DNA of 64,000 nucleotides from Candidatus Gastranaerophilales bacterium (lineage in GTDB: Bacteria; Cyanobacteriota; Vampirovibrionia; Gastranaerophilales; Gastranaerophilaceae), in assembly GCA_944326545.1 (NCBI GenBank), contig CALVEH010000001.1, positions 197,422 to 261,421 of the forward strand, in the 5' to 3' direction. The notes under the pieces were generated by a model, which had not been told where the DNA came from, ran no database searches, and saw nothing but the letters and a program-made list of their open reading frames with translations. Below are positions 26,077 through 34,160 of the stretch, one piece after another (position 1 is the stretch's first letter; every line of letters begins with the position of its first letter). The translations under genes were made by a program, and so were the position numbers.

Positions 26077-26424
26077 ATGAGTGTACCGTATCCAGACAAT
26101 TTAGGTCATTTTATGTTGAAATTAGTAGAAAACCAAGTTAAAAAAACATTAAACAACGCAGATGAAGTGATGGACGCTATTAAGTCCGCACGGCGTGAGA
26201 TAAAAGAAAGAATAGAATATTTAGAGTCGCAGGTGTCTGACGACAATCTTGAGGCTGAAAGAGAAATTGCTGTTCTTATAAGGCAAGACCAGTATTTTGA
26301 AAACCTTGAAGGTAAGCAAAAATCTGAGCTTGAAGCAATTTTCTTTGCAGGACGGCGTCTGAATGATAATTGTATTTATCCTGACGTTTTGCAATGGTAT
26401 CAACCACCGTCAGATGAAGGATAA
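26077..26424 (+). CDS. small acidic coiled-coil protein, unknown
   Basis: Unassigned protein of 115 residues. It is helical and charged, with a coiled coil from about 15 to 65 (VKKTLNNADEVMDAIKSARR and following) and a conserved-looking end (FFAGRRLNDNCIYPDVLQWY). No signal peptide or membrane segment. The frame is open from 25954, but the upstream part covers a TATAAT promoter, so the shorter form is chosen; GGTGGG lies 12 bases before the ATG, slightly far. Followed by a perfect terminator. Monocistronic. Confidence 0.6.
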   Translation: MSVPYPDNLGHFMLKLVENQVKKTLNNADEVMDAIKSARREIKERIEYLESQVSDDNLEAEREIAVLIRQDQYFENLEGKQKSELEAIFFAGRRLNDNCIYPDVLQWYQPPSDEG

Positions 26425-26443
26425 CAAACAACAAAGTTTTTTG

Positions 26444-26472
26444 AAAAAGTCGGTTTTTAAACCGACTTTTTT
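26444..26472 (+). terminator. terminator of the 26077-26424 gene
   Basis: AAAGTCGGTTT / AAACCGACTTT stem with a two-base loop and T6, shortly after the stop. Confidence 0.9.
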
Positions 26473-26483
26473 GTTTTCCCGAT

Positions 26484-26568
26484 AGGGCGATAGGGATAGT
26501 ATCCCCATGCAGCCAATTCCGCTTCGCCCCGTTTTCGGTTTTAGTTATCTGAAAATATGCATTTTCAG
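26484..26568. other. GC-rich inverted repeats between convergent genes
   Basis: AGGGCGA at about 26484-26490 can pair with TCGCCC at about 26524-26529, enclosing GGGATAGTATCCC. A separate 8-bp hairpin CTGAAAAT-ATGC-ATTTTCAG spans 26549-26568 and could be the 3' end of the LysM gene message, although it lacks a T tract. Confidence 0.35.
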
Positions 26569-26585
26569 CTTGTTGATTGTCTTTG

Positions 26586-27173
26586 TTATCTTGTTATTGC
26601 ATTCCAAGTTTCTTTTAACCAGCCTTGGTATTCAAAACTGCTTGGAGGAACGATAACTGATTCTCCTTTATGGAATGTTGGGTTACCCCAGTCTTTGTAT
26701 TGGTGACCTGCTTCGTCACCTGAGTCTTTCCATTCAAAAGAGAGGTCATTGTAATGTTTTAACACCCCGTCAGGGATTTCGTATAATTTTTTAAGTTCTT
26801 CTGCTGTTACATCTTTTTTCACGTTGATTTGAACGTAGCCTGATTTTTTATTTACTGTTAGATTTGCAACTTGGTCTTTTAATTTTTTGTTTGTTGCATT
26901 GGCAATTGCAATTTTTTCTTGAGAATATTCTGCATTTTCTTCTCGTTCTTCTTTTGTAAATTTCATTGCATCAAGTTTTGAATTAGTAAATCCGTTATCA
27001 AATTTTGGTTCAGGTGCAGGGATAATAAGGTTCTTTCCTGCCATAATATTTGTACCTTTAAGATTATTTGCTTTTTGAATGTCTGCTACAGATACGCCAT
27101 ATTGTTCTGCAATTTGACTAAGTGTTTGTCCAGCTTGAATTGTAATTGTTTCTCCGCTAATTCCGTTTGCCAT
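26586..27173 (-). CDS. LysM-domain protein
   Basis: Protein of 195 residues. A single LysM domain occupies about 8-54 (TITIQAGQTLSQIAEQYGVS, then NNLKGTNIMAGKNLIIP), a fold that binds GlcNAc-containing glycans such as peptidoglycan. The remaining 140 residues are polar, with no catalytic domain that I recognise and no signal peptide, so export route is unclear. The open frame continues 13 codons upstream, but GAGGAGAA sits just before the ATG at 27173, which is used. It probably acts on or at the cell wall. Confidence 0.78.
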   Translation of the reverse strand: MANGISGETITIQAGQTLSQIAEQYGVSVADIQKANNLKGTNIMAGKNLIIPAPEPKFDNGFTNSKLDAMKFTKEEREENAEYSQEKIAIANATNKKLKDQVANLTVNKKSGYVQINVKKDVTAEELKKLYEIPDGVLKHYNDLSFEWKDSGDEAGHQYKDWGNPTFHKGESVIVPPSSFEYQGWLKETWNAITR

Positions 27174-27324
27174 GTGTTTCTCCTCAAAAAAATAATAATT
27201 CCTCTTGTTCATGTAAAAACTTTTTGTTTTGAAAAATTGCCCACGATTTTTGGTTTGTTAAAAATTTGTTTACAATTCTGCATAAAGTAACAAAAAAATA
27301 TATGTTGTTTTTTTAGTAATATGG

Positions 27325-27330
27325 TATAAT
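27325..27330 (+). promoter_or_regulatory. extended -10 promoter of the four-wHTH regulator
   Basis: TATAAT preceded by TGG (extended -10), about 64 bases before the ATG at 27394, which has a full AGGAGG ribosome site. Confidence 0.5.
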
Positions 27331-27393
27331 AAGTTGATTATTAATGTGTGAAAACTGTTGTGTTTAGGCAAAATGCAAATTTAGGAGGTCAAA

Positions 27394-28617
27394 ATGGCAG
27401 ATAAATCTGCAACTAATAAGACAGTAGGTTTTGAAAAACTTGAGAAATCAGAGCTTAAAAGAATAGAAATTTCTCAATTGCCTAAGGAAATTCCTGATTT
27501 TAAAAATTCCTTTGAATCTAAAGACTCTATAATAAAAAAATGGCTTACTGACTGGATTACATCAGGTATTAAAAAAGGCGGAATACAAGCTAATACTCTT
27601 TTGCCTAAAAAACAAGATATTGCGTATTATTTGGGTGTTAGCGTCGGAACTGTTCAAAACGCAATCAGAAGCGTGGAAGATGCCGGATTTTTGGAGTCTA
27701 AACAAAGAATAGGCACAATTATCAGGGATTCTAATTCTACAAACCCTATTATTAAAAAAGCTTTTTCTAAAAGAGAAAAGGTTATTACAGAGATAAAAAA
27801 ATATTTGGTTGATAATAATATCAATGTTAATGATTCTTTGCCTTCTGCAAGGTCACTTGCTGCAGAAATAGGCAATTCTACAAATACTATCAGGCTGGCT
27901 TTAGATTATCTTTACTCACAAGGAATTATTGAGCCAAAGGCTTTTCGTTCAAATGAATCTAACTGGATTTTAAAAAAGGTTCCTGATTTTACAGACGAAG
28001 AACTTGAAATTATGAAATCCCAAGGCGAAGTCATTAGTGCTGACACTCTTGTTGACAAAGTTGAAGATGAACTCAAGGATTATATAAGAAACAACTTTAA
28101 GATAGGTGACAGATTGCCTGCACATCAAGAGTTGTCTGATATTCTTAAGGTTAGTATAAAAACCGTTCACGATGCGATGAAAACCCTTATTGATGAAGGA
28201 TATTTGCTCGCAAGAAGAGGCAGATACGGTACAACAGTAATCAAAGTACCTGATATGAATTCTACCGAAAATGTTTTGCAGCCGCTTAATGAAACATCTA
28301 TTTTTGCTTCAGCTACAGAAGCTGCATTTTACAGTTATCAAAAAATAGAAAACACTATCAAAAGCTTTATAAGTGACAACTATGAAATAGGGGACAAACT
28401 GCCTTCTATGGAAGAATTGTCAAAGCGTTTTGATGTTTCTTCGAACACGATAAGAAAAGCACTGCAAAATTTGGCAAAACAAGGGATAGTTAATTTTTCT
28501 CGAGGCAGATACGGTGGTACATTTGTTACTGATATGCCGGAAACAGACGGTGAGGCTGCATTTAGATGGTTGGCTGTTAGCCCTAATTATACAATTACTT
28601 ATGATAATGAAAATTAA
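27394..28617 (+). CDS. regulator with four GntR-type winged helices
   Basis: Predicted DNA-binding protein of 407 residues made almost wholly of four GntR-like winged helix-turn-helix units, at about 45-110, 128-200, 222-290 and 312-385. Each has the hallmark G-x-x-LP followed by a recognition helix: LPKKQDIAYYLGVSVGTVQN, LPSARSLAAEIGNSTNTIRL, LPAHQELSDILKVSIKTVHD and LPSMEELSKRFDVSSNTIRK, and each ends in a wing; the last two have RGRYGTTV and RGRYGGTF. There is no ligand-binding or aminotransferase domain as found in ordinary GntR proteins. Strong AGGAGG. Its stop is seven bases before a HEAGH protein, so the two form an operon. Targets unknown. Confidence 0.85.
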   Translation: MADKSATNKTVGFEKLEKSELKRIEISQLPKEIPDFKNSFESKDSIIKKWLTDWITSGIKKGGIQANTLLPKKQDIAYYLGVSVGTVQNAIRSVEDAGFLESKQRIGTIIRDSNSTNPIIKKAFSKREKVITEIKKYLVDNNINVNDSLPSARSLAAEIGNSTNTIRLALDYLYSQGIIEPKAFRSNESNWILKKVPDFTDEELEIMKSQGEVISADTLVDKVEDELKDYIRNNFKIGDRLPAHQELSDILKVSIKTVHDAMKTLIDEGYLLARRGRYGTTVIKVPDMNSTENVLQPLNETSIFASATEAAFYSYQKIENTIKSFISDNYEIGDKLPSMEELSKRFDVSSNTIRKALQNLAKQGIVNFSRGRYGGTFVTDMPETDGEAAFRWLAVSPNYTITYDNEN

Positions 28618-28624
28618 TTGAGAT

Positions 28625-29338
28625 ATGACACCTATTTCTCCAATATATTCTAATATGTATTCATATATGAATAATTGCAAATGGGTACCTAATAACAAAA
28701 CTTCTAAGCCTAAAGAAATAGACTTTCAGAAGGATTTGCCTTGGGTACGCAGCAATGTCATTGCGACAGCTCTGTCAGAAATTAACGAATTAACTTTTGC
28801 ACCGGAAGATATTAGATATGTGGAGAATATGGGCATCAGGCTTCCTTTTAAATCGGGCAAAGAATGCGTGGATTTTATAAAAAAAGAAAATATTCGTCTT
28901 TATTTTGCAAAGCCGTTTGAACGAGACGTCCATGCTCAATACAGCTTTGATCAAAATGCCATTATGATAAACAAGCGTTATCAAAAAACAAATGATTTTG
29001 CCGTAATGTTGGCGATTGGCGAGGCTATATTGCACGAGGCTGGACATGCAAAAGATAAAGATGGTCAAAGTTCTATCCAGGAGGAGTTAAACTTCTTGGG
29101 GATGAATGCAGTAGCACATCGTGCTTTTATTAAGAAGTACGGAAAAGTCTTTTCTAATTCTACTGCGCCTATTGTTGAAGACGGAGTCAGTATATATGCA
29201 AAACTGTTTTTTGATCCTGATCCTGATAAAAAGCAGCTTATTGCAAGAATGAAACAAAAATACGGAGATTTGCCATCTGGTGACAGACTGCATCCACCCG
29301 GTGAAATAGCAAGAGCCGTCTTACAAAAATTGTCCTAA
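28625..29338 (+). CDS. putative cytosolic zinc metallopeptidase-like protein (HEAGH)
   Basis: Protein of 237 residues with no signal peptide and no membrane helix. ILHEAGHAKDKDG at about 134-146 is a zincin HExxH motif with two His ligands and a Glu base; the following QEELNFLGMNAVAHRAF could supply the third ligand. A Pro-rich, Asn/Tyr-rich N-terminus precedes it. I cannot place it in a named peptidase family. It lies seven bases after the four-wHTH regulator gene and has no ribosome site of its own, so translation may be coupled. The pairing recalls ImmA/IrrE-type peptidases that cut a neighbouring repressor, but sequence resemblance beyond HExxH was not seen. Confidence 0.65.
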   Translation: MTPISPIYSNMYSYMNNCKWVPNNKTSKPKEIDFQKDLPWVRSNVIATALSEINELTFAPEDIRYVENMGIRLPFKSGKECVDFIKKENIRLYFAKPFERDVHAQYSFDQNAIMINKRYQKTNDFAVMLAIGEAILHEAGHAKDKDGQSSIQEELNFLGMNAVAHRAFIKKYGKVFSNSTAPIVEDGVSIYAKLFFDPDPDKKQLIARMKQKYGDLPSGDRLHPPGEIARAVLQKLS

Positions 29339-29420
29339 ATACACTATATGTTAAGTTGTGTAAAGATACAAAAGTTAAAATTCGCTTGATTTTTAGCAAA
29401 AATTTACCTTTACAACTTTT

Positions 29421-29444
29421 ACATTTATAGTAAATGTGCTGACA
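29421..29444 (+). promoter_or_regulatory. operator-like palindrome beside the -35 box
   Basis: Perfect inverted repeat ACATTTA-TAG-TAAATGT (29421-29437) ends two bases before CTGACA (29439-29444), the -35 of the small-protein promoter. Position suits a regulator that contacts polymerase at -35. Confidence 0.45.
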
Positions 29445-29468
29445 AACATGGGCATAGTGTGCTATAAT
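29439..29468 (+). promoter_or_regulatory. promoter of the 52-residue small protein
   Basis: CTGACA (29439-29444), an 18-base spacer and TATAAT (29463-29468). This is the best -35/-10 pair that I found in the window. It implies a leader of roughly 70 bases. Confidence 0.65.
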
Positions 29469-29547
29469 TAGTTTCAATAGGTCTAGGTTTAATTTTATAT
29501 ATTGTGTGTTTATTAATTTTTAAAAAATCCAAAAAAGGAGGCCCAAA

Positions 29548-29706
29548 ATGTCCACAAAAACTGCATCAAAGGAAGAAAAAAAGGTTAAATCCAAATTTAA
29601 TGATGAATTCGAATGTTATTTGAAAAGACAATGTTTGAAAACAACATTTAACGGACTTGAACTTGAAACATTCAGCTGGTACAAAAAAATGTTAGGCTTA
29701 GTATAG
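29548..29706 (+). CDS. 52-residue basic small protein
   Basis: Small gene read directly from sequence. ATG at 29548, stop TAG at 29704-29706, giving 52 residues. The N-terminus is Lys/Ser-rich and probably disordered (STKTASKEEKKVKSKF), the C-terminal 30 residues carry two cysteines nine apart... (FECYLKRQCLK) and a hydrophobic end (ETFSWYKKMLGLV) that may form an amphipathic helix. Perfect AGGAGG at 29537-29542, a strong -35/-10 promoter upstream and a perfect terminator downstream define a complete, probably highly expressed unit. Function unknown; it could be regulated by the neighbouring four-wHTH protein. Confidence 0.72.
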   Translation: MSTKTASKEEKKVKSKFNDEFECYLKRQCLKTTFNGLELETFSWYKKMLGLV

Positions 29707-29733
29707 GCTGATTGATTACATCTGAATATTATC

Positions 29734-29758
29734 AAAGAGGGACAACACCCTCTTTTTT
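29734..29758 (+). terminator. terminator of the small-protein gene
   Basis: AAAGAGGG / CCCTCTTT with a six-base loop and a T-run, 28 bases past the stop. Confidence 0.92.
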
Positions 29759-29824
29759 AATTTTGGGTGGCTATGGCTACAATTCTGATTCCCCTTTTTG
29801 TCAAATTGTAGTAGAATATCTTCT

Positions 29825-30892
29825 ATGGATATAGGTAACAACAAATCAAAAGATATAAAAGACGATTTAATCGAAAAAATTGCGCAAAATCCCTCTGAGG
29901 AGAGTAATTACGTAGAACTTGGTAAAATATATATTGCGGAGGCAGATTACCAAAACGCACTTGGGGTATATGAGTCATTATTGAAAATTAACCCGATAAA
30001 TTTTCAAGCGTTGGTTAATGCAGGTAGTTTGCATTTTTTCTTTAAAAATATCAATAAATCTATCGATTACTATTCAAGAGCTGCAGAAATTGAGTCAAAA
30101 AGCTTTTCTGTGTATATGAATCTTGGTAATGCGTATGCCGAACTCGGGCAGTTTGACCAAGCTATGAGAAATTATGAAAAAGCTTTAAAGCTTGAACCTA
30201 AGAATGCTGCATTGTTTAACGCAATAGGGTTGTTGTTTCAAGACAGAAAAGATTATTTAACTGCTATTGTTTATTATGACAAGGCTATTAATGCAGATGA
30301 CAAAGATGCTGAGACTTATATTAATAAAGCAAGCGCTCAGATGTCTATGCACATGTATAAAGAAGCAATAAAATCTTTAAAACATTCTGTTGAGCTAGAA
30401 CCAACAAATTTAAAAGCTACGATTTGTATAGCTAACTGTTATGCTTCATTAAAAGATTTTGATAATGCTGATAAATATTTTGAAAAATGCTATCAAATTG
30501 ATGATAAAGCTTATCAGGTTTATGTTTGTCACGCTATTGCTTATTCTGATGCAAACAGAATTGATATGGCTATCAGCAAATATAAAGAGGCTGTTTCTGT
30601 TGCGCCGAATATGCCTAATGCTTACATTTTGCTTGGTAATATTTATGTTGACAGAAAAATGTTTGAAGAAGCTCTTGATTACTACAAAAAAGCTTCTGCA
30701 ATCTGTCCTCAGGATGCAAAAATATATTCATTTATCGGCAATACATACTTTATGTTAGGCGATTTGGAAAATGCTATTTATACATATAGAAAAGCTTTGC
30801 AATATAATGACAAGTCTATAGAAAATAAACTTGTTTATATCGAAATTTTGCAAGAATACATTAAAAGAAAAGAAGAAAATGCTATTGCTTAA
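29825..30892 (+). CDS. TPR-repeat protein
   Basis: Cytosolic scaffold-type protein of 355 residues made of about nine tandem tetratricopeptide repeats (for example YYSRAAEIESKSFSVYMNLG and NAYAELGQFDQAMRNYEKAL), covering about 25-345. TPR arrays bind peptides or partner proteins; no catalytic domain is present. No signal peptide. A TTG start at 29798 is possible, but the ATG at 29825 is preferred: a TAGAAT box lies seven bases before it, as in other leaderless-looking genes here. It is followed by the Tic20-like gene after 35 bases, so co-transcription is possible. Confidence 0.85.
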   Translation: MDIGNNKSKDIKDDLIEKIAQNPSEESNYVELGKIYIAEADYQNALGVYESLLKINPINFQALVNAGSLHFFFKNINKSIDYYSRAAEIESKSFSVYMNLGNAYAELGQFDQAMRNYEKALKLEPKNAALFNAIGLLFQDRKDYLTAIVYYDKAINADDKDAETYINKASAQMSMHMYKEAIKSLKHSVELEPTNLKATICIANCYASLKDFDNADKYFEKCYQIDDKAYQVYVCHAIAYSDANRIDMAISKYKEAVSVAPNMPNAYILLGNIYVDRKMFEEALDYYKKASAICPQDAKIYSFIGNTYFMLGDLENAIYTYRKALQYNDKSIENKLVYIEILQEYIKRKEENAIA

Positions 30893-30927
30893 AAAAGCAT
30901 AGTTCATTATGACTTCGGGAGATAAAA

Positions 30928-31347
30928 TTGACTTACGGAAGATATTCATCACCATCGTTGTTTGAAAAATTAATTGCTGCGGTTACTTATGCATTGCCGC
31001 TTGTAGGGCTTGCTTTTATAATAATTGCTTATCTTATGAAAAAAGATATGAAACCGTTTTTAAAATATCATATTTTTCAATCAATATTTATAGCTTTTGC
31101 CTTGTGGCTTATACTTACTGGTCTTGGCTATGCAATGAATATTTTGAGCTATATTCCTATAGTTAAAAATATTCTTGGTATGATTACATTTTTACTCAAT
31201 ACTCCATTGTTATTGGGCTTTTCTGTTATTACTTTGATTTATACTTTTTTTGTACTTTATCTTATTATCAGTGCTCTTGCAGGAAAAGACAGTTATGTGC
31301 CTTGGGTGTCTGACATTATTAAAGAAAATTTGAGAGGTCAATTGTAA
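30928..31347 (+). CDS. Tic20/YCF60-like integral membrane protein
   Basis: Membrane protein of 139 residues with four hydrophobic segments (about 15-38, 46-68, 75-92, 95-120). The ordering of a short polar N-terminus, FEKLIAAVTYALPLVGL, KYHIFQSIFIAF and the end GKDSYVPWVSDIIKENL fits Tic20-type proteins of cyanobacteria and plastids (translocon family of unknown bacterial role). DUF4870-like proteins are an alternative, as both are four-helix families. TTG start with GGGAG seven to eight bases before it. One base separates it from metY. Confidence 0.65.
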   Translation: MTYGRYSSPSLFEKLIAAVTYALPLVGLAFIIIAYLMKKDMKPFLKYHIFQSIFIAFALWLILTGLGYAMNILSYIPIVKNILGMITFLLNTPLLLGFSVITLIYTFFVLYLIISALAGKDSYVPWVSDIIKENLRGQL

Positions 31348-31348
31348 T

Positions 31349-32611
31349 ATGAAATTTGATAGTATAGCGGTACAAGGTGCGCACAAGGCTAAAGACAACA
31401 GACATTGTATTCCTGTTCCTATATATCAGACTACAGCTTTTGATTTTGACAATGTTCAGTATGCTGCTGATTTGTTTGATTTGAAAACATCTGGTGATAT
31501 TTATACAAGGATTTCAAACCCTACGACTCAGGTTCTTGAAGAAAGAGTTGCTGCTTTAGAAGGCGGAGTTGGTGCGCTTGCCGTTTCTTCAGGACAAGCT
31601 GCTTCTATGATTGCTGTTTTAAATATTGCAAAAGCAGGTGATGATGTTGTTGCTTCTTCAACATTGTATGGCGGAACGTTTAATCTTTTAAACTCAACGT
31701 TGCGCAAACTTGGCATTAACACGATTTTTGTAGATGCTGAAACTGCTGAAAATTTTGAAAAAGCAATTACGGAAAAAACAAAATGCGTGTTTATTGAGAT
31801 GGTGGGTAATCCGAAACTTAACGTTGCAGATATTGAGGCTGCTGCGAAAGTTGCACATTCTCATAACATTCCTTTGATTGTTGATAATACTGTGCCTTCT
31901 CCATATCTTTGCCGACCGATAGAGTGGGGTGCTGATATCATTGTTCATTCTTTAACAAAATATATCTCAGGTCATGGCAATTCTATGGGTGGTATGATTG
32001 TAGATTCAGGTAATTTTGATTGGAAAGCTTCTGGCAAATTCCCTGAACTTGTAGATCCTGATCCGAGTTATCACGGCTTGAGCTATACGGAAGCGTTTGG
32101 AAAATCTGCATTTATTGTAAAAGCGAGAGGTCAGCTTTTAAGAGATTTTGGATCTTGTATAAGTCCGTTTAACTCTTATTTAACATTGTTGGGCTTAGAA
32201 ACTTTGCACCTTAGAATGCAAAGGTTGAGTGATACTGCACTTAAGGTTGCAAAACATCTTAAAAACCATCCTAAAATTGCTTGGGTAAATTACCCTGGGC
32301 TTGAAGATAATGAATATTATCCGCTTGTAAAAAAATATATGCCCAAAGGCGCATCTTCTATTATCAGCTTTGGTATAAAAGGCGGAAAAGAAGCAGGTGT
32401 AAAATTTATTGAAAACGTAAAACTTTTAATCCATGCTACAAACATCGGTGATTCTCGTTCAATAATCACTTATCCTTGTTTGACCACACACAGACAGCTA
32501 AATGATGAGCAGTTAAAGGCTTGCGGAATTTCTGATGACTTTATGCGTTTGTCTGTTGGTCTTGAGGATGTTGATGATATAATTGAAGATATCGAACAGG
32601 CTTTGCCCTAA
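31349..32611 (+). CDS. metY: O-acetylhomoserine sulfhydrylase
   Basis: PLP enzyme of the Cys/Met metabolism family, 420 residues. It condenses O-acetyl-L-homoserine with sulfide to make homocysteine, or related substrates. PLP lysine in HSLTKYISGHGNSMGG (about 207); TAFDFDNVQYAADLF and YTRISNPTTQVLEERVAALE near the N-terminus, and SSGQAASMIAVLN are diagnostic; the C-terminal end reads FMRLSVGLEDVDDIIEDIEQAL. Length fits MetY better than MetB/MetC (about 380-390). The exact acyl donor is not decidable. Confidence 0.92.
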   Translation: MKFDSIAVQGAHKAKDNRHCIPVPIYQTTAFDFDNVQYAADLFDLKTSGDIYTRISNPTTQVLEERVAALEGGVGALAVSSGQAASMIAVLNIAKAGDDVVASSTLYGGTFNLLNSTLRKLGINTIFVDAETAENFEKAITEKTKCVFIEMVGNPKLNVADIEAAAKVAHSHNIPLIVDNTVPSPYLCRPIEWGADIIVHSLTKYISGHGNSMGGMIVDSGNFDWKASGKFPELVDPDPSYHGLSYTEAFGKSAFIVKARGQLLRDFGSCISPFNSYLTLLGLETLHLRMQRLSDTALKVAKHLKNHPKIAWVNYPGLEDNEYYPLVKKYMPKGASSIISFGIKGGKEAGVKFIENVKLLIHATNIGDSRSIITYPCLTTHRQLNDEQLKACGISDDFMRLSVGLEDVDDIIEDIEQALP

Positions 32612-32653
32612 ACTTGATATGTCACAATTTATGAAAAAGAAGGATTAAAAGAA

Positions 32654-33181
32654 ATGCAAGAATATGTTCAATCTAAGATTAGAGCAATCGTTGACTTCCC
32701 TAAAAAAGGAATTATTTTCCGTGATATTACAACTGCGGTAAAAGATCCTCAAGCAATGCGTTATATGATTGATTATCTTACAGAAGTTTATAAAGATAAA
32801 AGAATTGATTACGTAGCAGGTATCGAATCAAGAGGTTTTATTTTTGGTGCTGCACTTGCTTATAAATTGGGAGCAGGTTTTGTTGTTATAAGAAAACCCG
32901 GTAAACTTCCTGCTGATACTATCTCTCAAGAGTATGAACTTGAGTATGGTACTGATAAAATTGAAATGCACGCAGATGCTGTAGAAGCAGGCAAAAAAGT
33001 TCTTGTTGTTGATGACTTGTTGGCAACAGGCGGTACTGTTGATGCTGCTGTAAAACTGCTCAAAAAAGTAGGTGCTGATGTGGTTGGTGCCGCATTTATT
33101 ATTGAACTTTCTGACCTTGGCGGACGTGAAAAACTTAAAGATATCGATGTTGTTTCAATGGTTCAGTTTGAAGGTGAATAA
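32654..33181 (+). CDS. apt: Adenine phosphoribosyltransferase
   Basis: Salvages adenine with PRPP to AMP. 175 residues, standard length. FPKKGIIFRDITT (N-terminal block), YVAGIESRGFIFGAALA, RKPGKLPA, and the PRPP motif VVDDLLATGGTVDAA near 120. GAAGGA precedes the ATG. A terminator follows. PRPP is supplied by Prs (52346). Confidence 0.97.
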   Translation: MQEYVQSKIRAIVDFPKKGIIFRDITTAVKDPQAMRYMIDYLTEVYKDKRIDYVAGIESRGFIFGAALAYKLGAGFVVIRKPGKLPADTISQEYELEYGTDKIEMHADAVEAGKKVLVVDDLLATGGTVDAAVKLLKKVGADVVGAAFIIELSDLGGREKLKDIDVVSMVQFEGE

Positions 33182-33202
33182 CAAAATAAAAAATTGACAC
33201 TT

Positions 33203-33230
33203 AAAAGAGGGCTTTTAGCCCTCTTTTTTT
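33203..33230. terminator. terminator between apt and the DUF1796 gene
   Basis: AAGAGGGCT / AGCCCTCTT with a three-base loop and T8; the opposite side ends AAAA, so it may also close the convergent gene. Confidence 0.9.
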
Positions 33231-34071
33231 AAAGTTCATCATATTTTAATTTTTTATTTTTTGTTTTTATAATTTTTTTTGGTCTAAACTCTTTAAAAAT
33301 ATCAGCCCAGCCTATTATGTCGAGGTGTAAAACCTGCTCTTTTTCGTAGTTTGATTTTACTTTACGAATGTATATATTGTTTTGTTCTGTCTGTATTGAG
33401 TTTTTTATTGTGTTGTAGTATTGTCTTGCGCAAACAATTAAAAAATCAAAATTTTTGCTTTTTTTTGATAGATATTTGTGCCATGTTGTTGCACTTTCTA
33501 TGCAATTTGGTAGTTCAGATTTGTTTTTTGCTACAAGTGTATAAACAAATAATTTTTTTTTGTCTGAATTTATGTAATTTTGAGTTTTTGAGTGTAAGTA
33601 TTCTATACGAGAGTTGAGTTCTTTTAAGTCTTCTTGTAGTTTATCCTCGTTAAGAGAACCGTCTTTTTTTAGTAAGTCTTTGTGTTTTGTTCTACCGTGG
33701 AATCTTAAATTTGTTTTTTTGCAGTTCCACATTAGGTCTTTGTAGTACGCGCCTTCTGAAAAAATTATTGAAGGATTATCCATAACTTGGATTTGAGTTT
33801 CTGCACAATTATACGCATAAACCCAGTTCCAAAATGTTGAGTCACTGAACCTGAAATATTTTAAAAATGCTTCCGAAAAATTACAGTTCATCCCAATAGG
33901 TATAATATAATCGTATTTTTTGCAGGGACAAAACAATGCCGCAAATTTCTTTATATTATAATGTATTTCTCTTTTTCTATGTAAAACGTAGCCTTTTATT
34001 TTTCTCCCTTTTTTGAATTTTATTTTTATTCCTAAAAAGGAGTATATTTTATGATTATCTTGTATGCACAT
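33229..34071 (-). CDS. DUF1796 (putative papain-like) protein
   Basis: Protein of 280 residues with a very Lys-rich N-terminus. IIPIGMNCNFSEAFLKYF followed by FWNWVY is the opening of the DUF1796 family, which is predicted to have a papain-like fold; the Cys in GMNC is the likely nucleophile. Further blocks: RFHGRTKHKD, LFVYTLVAKNKSELP and a Lys/Arg-rich end. No signal peptide. Proteins of this type often occur beside polysaccharide genes, but neighbours here give no pathway. No good ribosome site is visible before the ATG at 34071. Confidence 0.7.
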   Translation of the reverse strand: MCIQDNHKIYSFLGIKIKFKKGRKIKGYVLHRKREIHYNIKKFAALFCPCKKYDYIIPIGMNCNFSEAFLKYFRFSDSTFWNWVYAYNCAETQIQVMDNPSIIFSEGAYYKDLMWNCKKTNLRFHGRTKHKDLLKKDGSLNEDKLQEDLKELNSRIEYLHSKTQNYINSDKKKLFVYTLVAKNKSELPNCIESATTWHKYLSKKSKNFDFLIVCARQYYNTIKNSIQTEQNNIYIRKVKSNYEKEQVLHLDIIGWADIFKEFRPKKIIKTKNKKLKYDEL

Positions 34072-34160
34072 ATTTTTTAGTTGTAAAACGCGTAATTATT
34101 TACTTTTCATTATAAAATATACAAGATATTTTGCTATGCTATATTACAAAAAAGTAATCT

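Noticed and set aside
34072-34160. tRNA-like structures in short intergenic gaps
   Set aside because: No T-arm GTTCGAATCC-type block with matching acceptor stem was seen; automatic tRNA scanning would settle it.
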